Below are positions 43,399 to 52,083 of a DNA stretch of 64,000 bases, piece by piece (position 1 is the first letter of the stretch; the number at the start of each line of letters is the position of its first letter). The DNA comes from Verrucomicrobiota bacterium (GTDB lineage: Bacteria > Verrucomicrobiota > Verrucomicrobiia > Limisphaerales > J093). The translations under genes were made by a program, and so were the position numbers. The notes below the pieces were generated by a model. It worked only from the letters and a program-made list of their open reading frames with translations. It ran no database searches and was not told the DNA's origin. The stretch spans positions 248,001 to 312,000 of the forward strand of contig JAOSKK010000036.1 in NCBI GenBank assembly GCA_027493615.1. The letters are read 5' to 3'.

Positions 43399-43930
43399 GA
43401 GCCGACACCTCCTCCGCCCGGGTTGGAGCAGGACGCGTGTCGGTCGCGCGGCTGCCGCGTCCTGCCCACCAACTGAGAATGCCTGTGCCAAACAGCATCC
43501 AGAGGAGCAGCAGCTTGGTCAACCCGTCCTGCAGGTACACCGGCACGAAGTAGGCCCATCCATACCGTCCTCCCAAACAGTGGCAAGGCCCCCTCCATCC
43601 ATTGAACCACGCCGCGCCACGGTACGCCAAGAACGCGATAACCAGCCACGCGATCAACCCCAACGCGCGTGGGTCCTCCTGCCAGCGAAGAAGCTGCCGG
43701 CCCACCGCCACTTCGAGCACCGCGGCTAACAGGAGAATCTGGCGGGTGGTCAGGACGCCAAACACGGGGTCAGGCGAGTCCAGTTCGGGGATGGCGGCTG
43801 CCACCGCTGAGAGCTTCAAGACGGCCGTCACCCAAAGGGCCCCACCCACCGAGAGAGAGAAGATGGGAAGGAGCCTCCGCCACGGCTCCCGCGTGATCAT
43901 CCGCGACTGGTTTTCGTGCGGTTCCATCAC
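43391..43930 (-). CDS. MauE/DoxX-like membrane protein
   Basis: About 179 residues with four to five membrane helices (LLPIFSLSVGGALWVTAVLK, ILLLAAVLEVAVG, LGLIAWLVIAFLAYRGAAW, LTKLLLLWMLFGTGILSWW). Between two of them is GPCHCLGGRYGW, matching the CxCFG-type motif of MauE-like proteins, which help form disulfides in the six-disulfide small subunit of methylamine dehydrogenase. No MauD-like thioredoxin partner or dehydrogenase genes are nearby. Its pairing with a 12-Cys secreted peptide suggests it oxidises or matures that peptide. Starts at 43930, 43927 or 43900 are all possible. Confidence 0.65.
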   Translation of the reverse strand: MMEPHENQSRMITREPWRRLLPIFSLSVGGALWVTAVLKLSAVAAAIPELDSPDPVFGVLTTRQILLLAAVLEVAVGRQLLRWQEDPRALGLIAWLVIAFLAYRGAAWFNGWRGPCHCLGGRYGWAYFVPVYLQDGLTKLLLLWMLFGTGILSWWAGRGSRATDTRPAPTRAEEVSAHE

Positions 43931-43962
43931 AGCAACTCGTCACTCCGACTCCACCGCGCCCG

Positions 43963-44016
43963 ACGGGGAGAACGGGGAGAACGGGGAGAACGGGGAGAAC
44001 GGGGAGAATGGGGAGA
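43963..44016 (+). repeat. 9-bp tandem repeat upstream of the MauE-like gene
   Basis: Five perfect ACGGGGAGA units and one variant (ATGGGGAGA), about 32 bases before the start of the minus-strand operon. On that strand the unit reads TCTCCCCGT. Copy-number change would alter promoter spacing. Confidence 0.9.
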
Positions 44017-44030
44017 ACGGTAATTGAGCC

Positions 44031-44645
44031 ACCTATCGTGTCAACAGGAAATTGCCCACAGGAAAAACACAAAAACCACCACGAGAGGGGGGCGAGGGGC
44101 GGCGGCAAGGGGCATTTCGTCTCAGTTGACTGCAGTGGTCCGTGACCGTGGGAATCGGCTTTCCCGGCTCGACGGGAGATACATAGCGATTCGGGCTGAG
44201 CACCGCGCCCCAGCAGGCGCCGGGCTTGGGAAAGGGTCATACGCCGACATTGCGAGGCGGCGCAAGGTGCCGGTACCTGGGGCCGCCGTTCCGCCCGTTC
44301 GCGCCGCACAGCGATCGCCTGCCAACAACTGCACAATCCGATAGCCTCCAAACCGACGCTCCCGGGGACAAGTGCTTGGGCTGGTCGTGTTCCGGGAAAA
44401 GCCACGGCGGGAGCGACCGTGTCCCCGGGCGAAGCCAATAGCTTCTAAACTACAGACGCGGTAAAAGGCACCGCGATAACGGGTTTCGTTGACGAGACTC
44501 CACCATCATCGCCGTGTGGCCGCCGCGCGCCTGAACCCATCGTCCCGACCTCTGAGGTTGAGGGCCGGCGCGCGGCACGGACACGCGCTGGACATGGTTC
44601 CGGTCCAAACGAGATGCCCCCGGCGCCGGCCAGGTTCCATGCCCG
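44031..44645. other. Gene-poor stretch
   Basis: No supportable gene in either direction; frames here are broken and of low complexity. The AT-richer bases just after 44020 may contain the promoter of the minus-strand operon that begins at 43930. Confidence 0.45.
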
Positions 44646-45188
44646 CTAAGCCATGACCGCCCGGGACACCTCCGCGGCCCGTGCGTCATCGAAGAGGTGC
44701 CGGACGAGCGCCAGTCCGAAATCCAGCGCGGTGCCGGCGCCGCGGGACGTGATGATGGGCCCGTCTTCGACGACGCGCTCCCCCGCCAACGCCATCGGCA
44801 GCTCTTCGTTCACGGAGAAGTGGGCGGTGTAGCGGTGGTCGGTCAGGAGACCGGCGTCGGCGAGAACGGTCGGTGCCGCGCAGATGGCCGCCACGGTCTT
44901 CCCCGAGGCGGCAAACTGCTTCGCCAGCATTGCCGCCCGGCCGTCGGCCCGCACGGCCTTGACGCCCGGGCCCCCCGGCAGCAGCAGCAAGTCGAATGAT
45001 TGCCCGGCCACGTCCGCCAGGGCGGCGTCGGCCCGCACCGTCACGTTCGAGCGCCCGGTCACCAGCGGTTCGCCGGTGAACGAGGCCATCACCACCTCGG
45101 CACCGGCCCGGCGGAGCAGGTCCACTGGCGTGAGCGTCTCGATTTCCTCGAACCCGGGGAACAATAGACACAGGACACGCTTGCGCAT
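44646..45188 (-). CDS. DJ-1/PfpI family protein
   Basis: 180 residues, YajL/ThiJ type. MRKRVLCLLFPGFEEIETLT holds the conserved Glu (about 15), and AAICAAPTVLADAGLL the nucleophile-elbow Cys103; GPIITSRGAGTALDFGLALV is the standard ending. Such proteins act as oxidative-stress chaperones, glyoxalases or deglycases, and the substrate cannot be read from sequence. The ATG at 45188 gives full family length. The frame is open upstream but without homology. Confidence 0.9.
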   Translation of the reverse strand: MRKRVLCLLFPGFEEIETLTPVDLLRRAGAEVVMASFTGEPLVTGRSNVTVRADAALADVAGQSFDLLLLPGGPGVKAVRADGRAAMLAKQFAASGKTVAAICAAPTVLADAGLLTDHRYTAHFSVNEELPMALAGERVVEDGPIITSRGAGTALDFGLALVRHLFDDARAAEVSRAVMA

Positions 45189-45350
45189 GGGCGCAGTGTA
45201 GCCGCCTGTCGGCCGTCGACAAAGGCCTGGACCATCGCAGCCTCGGGCAACGCGCGCGGGAACTCGTCCTCCAACCACCACCGCGCCCCAAAAAGGGCAA
45301 CCGACGCTGGATGGCAAGGGACGCGGCCTGGCTCGACCTCACCAACGAAA

Positions 45351-45375
45351 CGGCACCGGCGCGGGGCCGGTGCCG
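45351..45375 (-). terminator. Terminator-like hairpin after the oxidoreductase gene
   Basis: A 10-bp perfect stem (CGGCACCGGC with GCCGGTGCCG, 5-nt loop) lies about 37 bases past the oxidoreductase stop. It is followed on the minus strand by TTTCGTT, a weak U-rich tail. Confidence 0.6.
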
Positions 45376-45411
45376 TGCGGAGGGGCTGCAGATGCTGCGG
45401 GTTCGGTCGGA

Positions 45412-46827
45412 TCAAGCTTCCCAGCCCGGCCGGTTGCGGCGGGTGACGAACTGGGCGGCCTGCGGCAGGTTCGGCGACTTCATGTTCGGACCGTCCCATT
45501 CCATGCGGTAGCCTTCGCCGACGCGGAGGGCCACGCAGCCGAGCAGGATGATCTCGGTGAGGTAGGCGGCGATGTCGAAGTTCGAATAAGCGGGCGTGCC
45601 TTCGCGCATCATGCGGAACCATTCCTGCATGTGGCCGGGCGAGCGCGGGATGCTCTGCGGCACAGCCTTGCAAGCCTCGTGAAGGTCGGCGTTCTTGTAC
45701 TCCTCCTCGCCCTTCATCGCCACGTAGAACTGGGCGCCGTAGTCGTCGGGCGAGAAGATCTTGCCCTTCTCCCCGATGATTAACGCGCCACTGCCCGGCA
45801 GGTTGCCCTGGGTGATGATGATCTCCTTGACCTTCTCGGCGTCGGGCCGCAAAGGCTTGATCTTCTCGCGCGGGCCGGAACCCGGGGCGGTGGGGGTGCC
45901 GCCGGGGTTGCCGTCGTACCACCAGAACTTGAGCGGCGGATAGCCCTCGCGGGCCGGGAACTCAAAGCGGATGCGGGAGGTCTCGGGGAAGGTCTCGGGA
46001 TAAACGCGCGAGGCCAGTTCGCACTCGACGAGTGTGGGGTAACCGAGCTTGAGCGCGCGGAACGGCATGTTGACGGTATGGCAGGCCATGTCCCCGAGGG
46101 CGCCGGTGCCGAACTCGTACCAACCGCGCCAGGCGAACGTGTGGTAGATGCTGTTCTTGTACGGCCGGAAGGCTGCGGGTCCCAGCCAGGCATCCCAGTC
46201 GAGTTGGGCGGGCACCGGGTCTTCGCCCGGCGGACGGTCGTAACCCTGCGGCCAGACAGGGCGATTGGACCAGACATGCAGTTCGAGGGGGTTGCCGATG
46301 ACGCCGGCGTGGATCACCTCGACCGCGCGGCGCAGGCCGCTCTCGGCGCTGCCCTGGTTGCCCATCTGCGTGGCCAGCTTCTTCTCCGCCGCCAGCTTCC
46401 GCATGATGCGGGCTTCCTCGACGTTCTGGACGAGCGGCTTCTGGCAGAAGCAGTGTTTGCCCATTTTCATGGCCCGGATGGCGGCCACCCCGTGGTTGTG
46501 GTCTGGAGTCGAGACCGTCACCGCGTCGATGTCGCGCCCCATCTCGTCGAGCAGCTTGCGGTAGTCCTGGTAGAGCTTGGCTTCGGGAAACTGCTTGGCC
46601 TTGCGCGCCAGCGTGTTCTTGTCCACGTCACAGAGGGCGACGACCTCGCCGCCACAGTTCTTCGCGTCGCTGCTGTCGCTGTCCCCCTTGCCGCCGACGC
46701 CGATACAGCCGACGCGGATGCGTTCGTTGGCGCCGAGCACGTTGCCCACAAAGGGGAAGGCCAGCGCGGCGGTGCCGACCGCGGAGGTCGTGCGGTTGAG
46801 AAACTGCCGACGAGTCATTGCATTCAT
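45412..46827 (-). CDS. Tat-exported Gfo/Idh/MocA oxidoreductase
   Basis: 471 residues. Twin-arginine signal MTRRQFLNRTTSAVGTAALA; NAD-binding Rossmann motif IRVGCIGVGGKGDSD; ALCDVDKNTL; the EKP-type motif here reads CFCQKPLVQN; TPDHNHGVAAIRAMKMGKH. The second domain includes GALGDMACHTVNMPF and the Verrucomicrobia/Planctomycetota-type WLGPAAFRPYKNSIYH. Such enzymes oxidise or isomerise sugars, usually in polysaccharide breakdown. The Glu of the usual EKP is Gln here, which is common in this exported subgroup. Intact; terminator just downstream. Confidence 0.92.
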   Translation of the reverse strand: MNAMTRRQFLNRTTSAVGTAALAFPFVGNVLGANERIRVGCIGVGGKGDSDSSDAKNCGGEVVALCDVDKNTLARKAKQFPEAKLYQDYRKLLDEMGRDIDAVTVSTPDHNHGVAAIRAMKMGKHCFCQKPLVQNVEEARIMRKLAAEKKLATQMGNQGSAESGLRRAVEVIHAGVIGNPLELHVWSNRPVWPQGYDRPPGEDPVPAQLDWDAWLGPAAFRPYKNSIYHTFAWRGWYEFGTGALGDMACHTVNMPFRALKLGYPTLVECELASRVYPETFPETSRIRFEFPAREGYPPLKFWWYDGNPGGTPTAPGSGPREKIKPLRPDAEKVKEIIITQGNLPGSGALIIGEKGKIFSPDDYGAQFYVAMKGEEEYKNADLHEACKAVPQSIPRSPGHMQEWFRMMREGTPAYSNFDIAAYLTEIILLGCVALRVGEGYRMEWDGPNMKSPNLPQAAQFVTRRNRPGWEA

Positions 46828-47320
46828 AGAGTTGGCTTCTGTCTTGATCTGTGATTTGCCGGTGGCCTGGCCCGCGCCGTCACGGACCCACCGGCTTGCG
46901 CGCCGGGCACCGACACAGCACGGACGCACCTGGACGCCCGCGAATTCACGGTGGACGCCGGTGTGACCGCCCCATTTGTGACGCCCCGCGGCGCTTGCCG
47001 ACAAGCCAATTCTCCGGCGACATTCTGCGGGCAGGGCGTGACAGTCGTAGGAATCCTGCGCCTGAGGACCCAAGCCGGCCGTCGGTCCCAGGAACGTCCA
47101 ACCGCAGGCCTTGGGACTCGGCCGCGTGACGGAGTTGCTCGCCAACGAGTTGGGCGTTCCGCAGACCCTGGTGCCCGGTCACCAGGGCTTTCCAGCGGTC
47201 GGTTTCGGCGGAGGTGATGAGTCAGAGGCTCAGTCCCTCAAGCTCGACCTGCCCGGTGACGCGGGGCAGAAGCCGAGTTCTGGCCAGGCTCAGAGCCTGG
47301 TTTGAACCTCCTCGGGCGGC
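46828..47320. other. Intergenic, no gene seen
   Basis: About 490 bases without a supportable frame. It should hold the promoter of the oxidoreductase. Bases 47214-47260 contain short self-complementary stretches, but no recognisable RNA. Confidence 0.4.
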
Positions 47321-47533
47321 CTACTGCGGCTTCACCCGATCCAGGAGAACGATCAAGAGTGTGGCGATCGGCCCCAGGAACAGGGACACCAGCCACCAAG
47401 CCAGGCCGCTGCGGCCCTTGCCTTGGGCGAGCCCGGCGTTGATCAGCGCGAGGGTGAACCAGCCGACGGCGTATTGCGTGGTCACGGATCCAGTCATGAC
47501 GGTTGCCAGCATAGTCATGGTCGGGTGCGGCAT
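47321..47533 (-). CDS. Small two-helix membrane protein
   Basis: 70 residues. Two hydrophobic segments (VGWFTLALINAGLAQ and LAWWLVSLFLGPIATLLIVL) are joined by KGRSG, the GKGRSGLAWWLxSLxxGPxA pattern seen in many small bacterial inner-membrane proteins. No function known. It is intact, with a basic C-terminus (DRVKPQ). Confidence 0.6.
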   Translation of the reverse strand: MPHPTMTMLATVMTGSVTTQYAVGWFTLALINAGLAQGKGRSGLAWWLVSLFLGPIATLLIVLLDRVKPQ

Positions 47534-47573
47534 GTTTGGCGAGGCGGTTGTCGCCGGCGGTCATCGCCGGGCT

Positions 47574-47765
47574 TCATCCCATCCAGAAGCCTTTCCGGTG
47601 CGAGACGCCCAGCACCTTGTGGCACTCGCAACAGTAGTACAGGAACCGCACGCCCAGCATCGACTCCACCCGGCGGGCGGCGAGCTCGCGGATCTCCCGC
47701 CCGCAGTGCGGACACAGCGGGGTCGCGGAGAAGTCCTCCCGGATTCGGATTCGGTTGTTGTTCAC
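47574..47765 (-). CDS. Small zinc-ribbon protein
   Basis: 63 residues from a GTG at 47765: CPHCGREI and YYCCECHKVLGVSHRKGFWMG form a Cys4 zinc ribbon. Proteins with the ending GVSHRKGFWMG recur as stand-alone ribbons of unknown function. The GTG start is the only start-like codon close to the ribbon; upstream in-frame sequence has no homology. Confidence 0.65.
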   Translation of the reverse strand: MNNNRIRIREDFSATPLCPHCGREIRELAARRVESMLGVRFLYYCCECHKVLGVSHRKGFWMG

Positions 47766-48125
47766 GGCGGGAGGTTGGCGTGAGGGGTGAGCGGCGGCTA
47801 TTACAAGTCCGACGTTGTCGAGTAGCAGGATCAAACGGTGGGTGCACAGCCGCAACGTTGGGCGGCACGGCATCCTGCAGAAGACGCCCATGCCAGGGTT
47901 CCCTTCACGCTCTTCGTTCGCTTCGTTTCCTTCTCCTGGAGTCTCGCACGACGGTCTTGATCCGTGGCTCAATCCACCGTGGCGCTCACGACCAACGTCG
48001 CGCTGCACAGCACTGTGCCCAAGATCATCAAGACGTCGAGTCACAACCCACCGAACCCATGATCCGCCCTCGAACAGCCGGGTGCGGGCTGGCGCAAAAG
48101 CGTCCCGAGAGCCTAGGCTCGCCCC
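47766..48125. other. Intergenic, no gene seen
   Basis: No supportable gene; presumably contains divergent promoters for the zinc-ribbon gene and the GH127 gene. Confidence 0.4.
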
Positions 48126-50197
48126 ATGAACACCGCCCCCGGAGCCTGGCCCTGGTCATCCTCGCAACGCTGTCCGTGTGGACAACCCGGGCCGCGGACC
48201 CGCCGGCGCCGCCCCCCGTCCGGCCCGCGCTCATTACGCCCGTCCGTTCGAGCCCCCACCCGCCCGGCATTCCTGGCGCTGCCTCCCGGCGCGATCGAAC
48301 CCGCCGGTTGGCTGCGCGATTGGTGCCTCGCCGCCCGCGACGGTTACACCGGCCACATGGATGAGTACGACGACGAATTCCGGCGGGCCTGGGCGCCCGA
48401 CCACCAGATGACCGGCGAACGGCTCCGCTGGTACCAGGGCGCCTGGCCTTATGAAGGAGGCGGCTACTGGTTCGATGGCCTGGCCCGCCTGGGCTTTGCG
48501 CTCCACGACGACGCCCTCATCGCGCAGGCCAAACAGCGCCTCTACGCCGTGGCTGACCGCATGAACGCCCGCGGGCTGCTGTTCCTCTGGTGGTTGGACC
48601 GGGACAACCCCGAGCACCGCCAGGCGGTCACTGCCGCGCTCGAGGGTTGGCCGCTCTGGGCCTGCGGTCTCCTCGGCCGCGCCCTGGCGGGCTTCTACGC
48701 GGGGTCCCATGACCCGCACATCCTCCAGGCGCTCGAGATGGCCTACGGCCCGGATCCCGATGGCCTGCGCTGGATCACCGGCAACCTGTCGAATCCCTGG
48801 CCGGCCTTCGACACCTACTGCTGGTCAGGCAACCCCGGGGTTGCCGCGGCGCTGGATGCTCTGTTCCGGCGGGAGGACACGGCGCTCCTGCCCAGCCTCA
48901 AGCGCTATCGCCGCGCTCCGGACCTCAGACCGGGCACCACGGTGGACAACGCCCACGTGGTCGAGTTTCTCGAAAGCACGACTCCCTGGGCCGTGGGCTA
49001 TCTCTGGACCGGGGACCGACGGTACCTGGAAGCCGCCGTGGGCTGGCACGACCTCCTGGAACGGATCGCCATGCAACCCCACGGCGTGCCCACCTCGGAT
49101 GAGTTCTACGGACCCACCGGCGCCTTTCGCGGCACCGAGACCTGTGACGTGGCGGCCTACGTCTGGAGCCAGGTCTGCCTGCTGCAGGTGACCGGCGATG
49201 GCCGGATGGCCGACCGCCTCGAACGCGCGTTCTTCAACGCCGGACCCGCCACGGTCTCGCGCGACTTCAAGACACACGTCTATTTCCAAAGCCCCAACCG
49301 CATCGTCAACCTGTCACCCGACTTCCCCCACGGACCCCGGGCCGCCGGTGGCGCTTACCAACCCAAACACTCGCCCCTCTGCTGCACGGCGGCGCTGAAC
49401 CGGATCCTGCCGTGGTACGTCACGCACATGTGGATGGCCACTACGACAACGGCCTGGCAGCCACCGCCTACGGCCCCTGTCGGGTGTCGGCGCTGGTGGC
49501 CGAACGCGTGCCCATCGTGCTCACCTGCCAGACGGATTATCCCTTCGACGACACGATCCAGATCGCCGTGCAACCGGAACGCGAAGCAGCCTTCCCCCTG
49601 AGTCTTCACGTCCCCGCATGGTGCCAAACACCCCGCCTGAGCGTGAACGGAGCCGCCCTCCCGTCGGAGCCGGACGGACGCGGCTTCGTGCGTGTGCTCC
49701 GGAGCTGGAAGAGCGGCGATATCCTGCGCCTGCAACTCCCGATGACCCCGCAGCTCCATCAGGGACGAGACGCTGCCTCGGGTCCACCCTACAACCCGAA
49801 TCAGGGCGTGATGCCAGTGACGATCCCCGAAGGACCCCGCGCGGAGGGCGCGCCGTACGCCACGGTCTCGTACGGGCCGTTGCTCTTCGCGTTGGCCATC
49901 GCCGATACCACCGATCCCAACACGCCCGATCCCGCGGCGCGCTGGCAGTTCGCGCTGGATGTGCAGAACCCCGGCTTCACGGTCGAGCGTCGCGCCATGC
50001 CGGCCCGTTGGAACTGGCCGCTGGAAGCCCCCCTCCGGGTGCACGCGAACGCCGTCGAAACCGCTTGGTCCCCGGACCCGAAGGCGCCCCGGTTGCCCGC
50101 GGCGCCGGTCGCACGGTCCCGGCCGGCGGAACGGGTGGCGCTCGTCCCGTACGGCTGCACGAAGTTCCGCATCTCGATGTTCCCTGTGGTTCAATGA
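48126..50197 (+). CDS. GH127-like glycoside hydrolase, frameshifted
   Basis: About 690 residues when joined. Signal peptide (RSLALVILATLSVWTTRAAD) after one C is added to the run near 48137; then FLALPPGAIEPAGWLRDWCL, GERLRWYQGAWPYEGGGYWF and TCDVAAYVWSQVCLLQVTGD, and the active-site region PKHSPLCCTAALNRILPWYV. The C-terminal beta-sandwich has FPLSLHVPAWCQTPRLSVNG and ATVSYGPLLFALAIADT. This is the DUF1680/GH127-142-146 superfamily, mostly beta-L-arabinofuranosidases using a zinc-bound Cys nucleophile. Frames change near 48140, 48250 and 49440. The gene overlaps the convergent MBL gene by a few bases at the 3' end. Confidence 0.8.
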
Positions 50198-51179
50198 GCT
50201 GCGGCCCGAGCGGGATACACCACGGCCGTTTGACCGACGGCCGCCAGGACGAGTCGTTCCGGCTCAGCCGCCAGGGCCGCCTGCGTGCGCTCGAGGGGTT
50301 CGTGCACCGGTTCGCGGCTCAGCTTGAAAGACTGGTGGTGGATCGGCACGAAGAACCTTGCGCCGGCGGCATCCGCCATGGCCACCGCCTGCTCGGGCGT
50401 GCAGTGGTTTTGAATCCAGGGATCATAGGCCCCCACTGGCATCACGGCCGCGGCGAACGGACCGTACCGGCGATGCTCGGAAAAGAGGGGGTGTCCGCGG
50501 TGTCTCCTCCCAGCAAGAGCCGCTGCCCTTCCCGTTCGAGCACGTAGCCATTGTAGCCTCGATAGGTGTCCCGGCGGATGCGAGCACCCCAGTGCTTCAC
50601 TTCGAGACTGCGCACCCGCAGCTCGCCCCGCCGGGTGACGACGCGATGGGTTTGCCCCCAAGGCAACTCGACGACTGACTCGTATGGCCGGCGCGGGATG
50701 AGATCGGCGGTGGCCGGCGCGGTGATGAGGGTGGGTCGGCCACGTACCGCCCGCAGGGAAGGGATGTCGAGATGGTCGAAGTGCGCGTGCGACACCACCA
50801 CCGCGTCGAGTTCGGGAAGATCGCCGGGTGCCAGCGCGGAAGCCACCAGCCGCTGGGGGCCCAGAACGCCGAGACCGACGTTCACGCCGATCCGCGGGTA
50901 GAACGTGGGGTCCACCAGAACCCACACACCAAAGAAGTTCACAAGCACGGAGGCATGGCCTAGCCAGGCCAGGGTGATCGCCTGGTCCGACCAACGCCCC
51001 GGTTCCGGTCGATGAGGCGCGGAAGCTATCGCCCGCCCGACTTCGGCCAGGCGTTCCCGAAAGAAGCGGGCCGTCCACGAGGCAGAGGTCGCGGTCCACA
51101 CCCCGCTCGCGCCGGCCGCGAGCGCGACGCTTCCGAGGAGGAACTTCCGCCGGTTCACGGAATGTGCGCGCGCATTCAC
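50191..51179 (-). CDS. Tat-exported MBL-fold hydrolase
   Basis: About 329 residues after correction. Twin-arginine-type signal (NRRKFLLGSVALAAGASG) from a GTG start; ITLAWLGHASVLVNF and VLVDPTFYPR; the metallo-beta-lactamase metal motif VVSHAHFDHLD; GGDTADTP; and the C-terminal FFVPIHHQSFKLSREP. It belongs to the UlaG/NAPE-PLD-like branch, phosphodiesterases or lactonases of uncertain substrate. One G is missing in the run at 50487-50491; restoring it joins GDTADTPLFSEHRRYGPFAA with the C-terminal half. Confidence 0.88.
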
Positions 51180-51222
51180 CCTCTCCAGTTAGCCCGGCTC
51201 CGGTCCTCCCGCAAGCCAGACC

Positions 51223-51414
51223 GACCCGTCACTTCCCCCATCCCCGATGTTCGGCATCGGTGGAGGAACCCCCGTCTTGGATGCTCCGCCGATTACGAAC
51301 ATCGGGGATGGGGCTGAGGGAGGCGCTCTGTGAACCTGTGGTGCGGGCTTCCCGCCTGCCCCCTCCGCGGTTCATGGCCCCGGTGCAGGTCCGGCGGGAA
51401 CAGGCCGCTTCCCT
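51223..51414. repeat. 190-bp palindrome-headed repeat, copy 2
   Basis: Same orientation and nearly the same length as copy 1 at 18738-18930. Left arm around 51238-51265 and right arm 51284-51313 form the head hairpin, with the GCGGGCTTCCCGCCTGC palindrome in the tail. The right arm is the more conserved. It lies between the MBL gene and the ribosome hibernation factor gene. Confidence 0.85.
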
Positions 51415-51643
51415 GGTTCCATCCCTCCTCCTCCGCGAGCCCCGTTCTGTATGGAGAAGCGTTTGCCGGTGTTCCTGGCGTAACCGCCCTCTCGCCGACG
51501 CCAGGGCTGGCGACTGCACGCGCAAGCAGCGAAAGGCCGATCTGGACAAACCGAACCCGCGATTGCCGCCGTCCCTGGGCGCGCCACAGCAGCCCTCCAA
51601 CCTTTGACTGGATTTCGGCCGGGTCGGTCGGCATCTTTCGGAC

Positions 51644-51997
51644 ATGAAGTTTATCCTGTCCACGCACAACATCACGCTGACGCAGGCCATCGAGGATCAC
51701 ATCCTCGACCGGATCGACAAGCTCGAGCACCTGGACCGCTGGGCGATCGATGCGCGTGTGATGCTGGTGCACGACAATTCCAAGGCACCGGAGAAGCAGT
51801 TCACCTGCTCGGTGCGGCTGGGAGTGCGGGGCCCCGATCTGTTTGCCGACGACACCCGCAGCGATCTCTACACGGCCATCGACTGCGTGTTCAAGAAGAT
51901 GGAACAGCAGATCCGCAAGCGGCGTGGCAAGCGCCTCGCCACCAAACAAACCCAGGCCTCGCGGCTCAAGCGGAAGCGGCAGGACCGGGAATCCTGA
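51644..51997 (+). CDS. raiA: Ribosome hibernation promoting factor family
   Basis: 117 residues: MKFILSTHNITLTQAIEDHI, HLDRWAIDARVMLVHD and DLYTAIDCVFKKMEQQIRKR are the beta-alpha-beta-beta-beta-alpha fold of HPF/RaiA, which binds the 30S decoding centre in stationary phase and blocks translation. The basic end (RLKRKRQDRES) is usual. There is no long C-terminal dimerisation domain, so it is a short-form HPF. Intact. Confidence 0.92.
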   Translation: MKFILSTHNITLTQAIEDHILDRIDKLEHLDRWAIDARVMLVHDNSKAPEKQFTCSVRLGVRGPDLFADDTRSDLYTAIDCVFKKMEQQIRKRRGKRLATKQTQASRLKRKRQDRES

Positions 51998-52083
51998 GCG
52001 TCCTGCGAAGGCGATCACCCTCCGTGCCCACGCGCTGGTGGCCGGAGAACACGGGCGAGGCGATCAGCCACCCGGGGCGGGGT

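Noticed and set aside
43391..43930. Methylamine utilisation locus
   Set aside because: No mauA, mauB, mauD or cupredoxin genes nearby; only the MauE-like membrane protein is similar.
43602..44027. Plus-strand frame ending in a Gly-Glu-Asn tandem
   Set aside because: It is the translation of the 9-bp repeat antisense to the MauE-like gene, with no start context.
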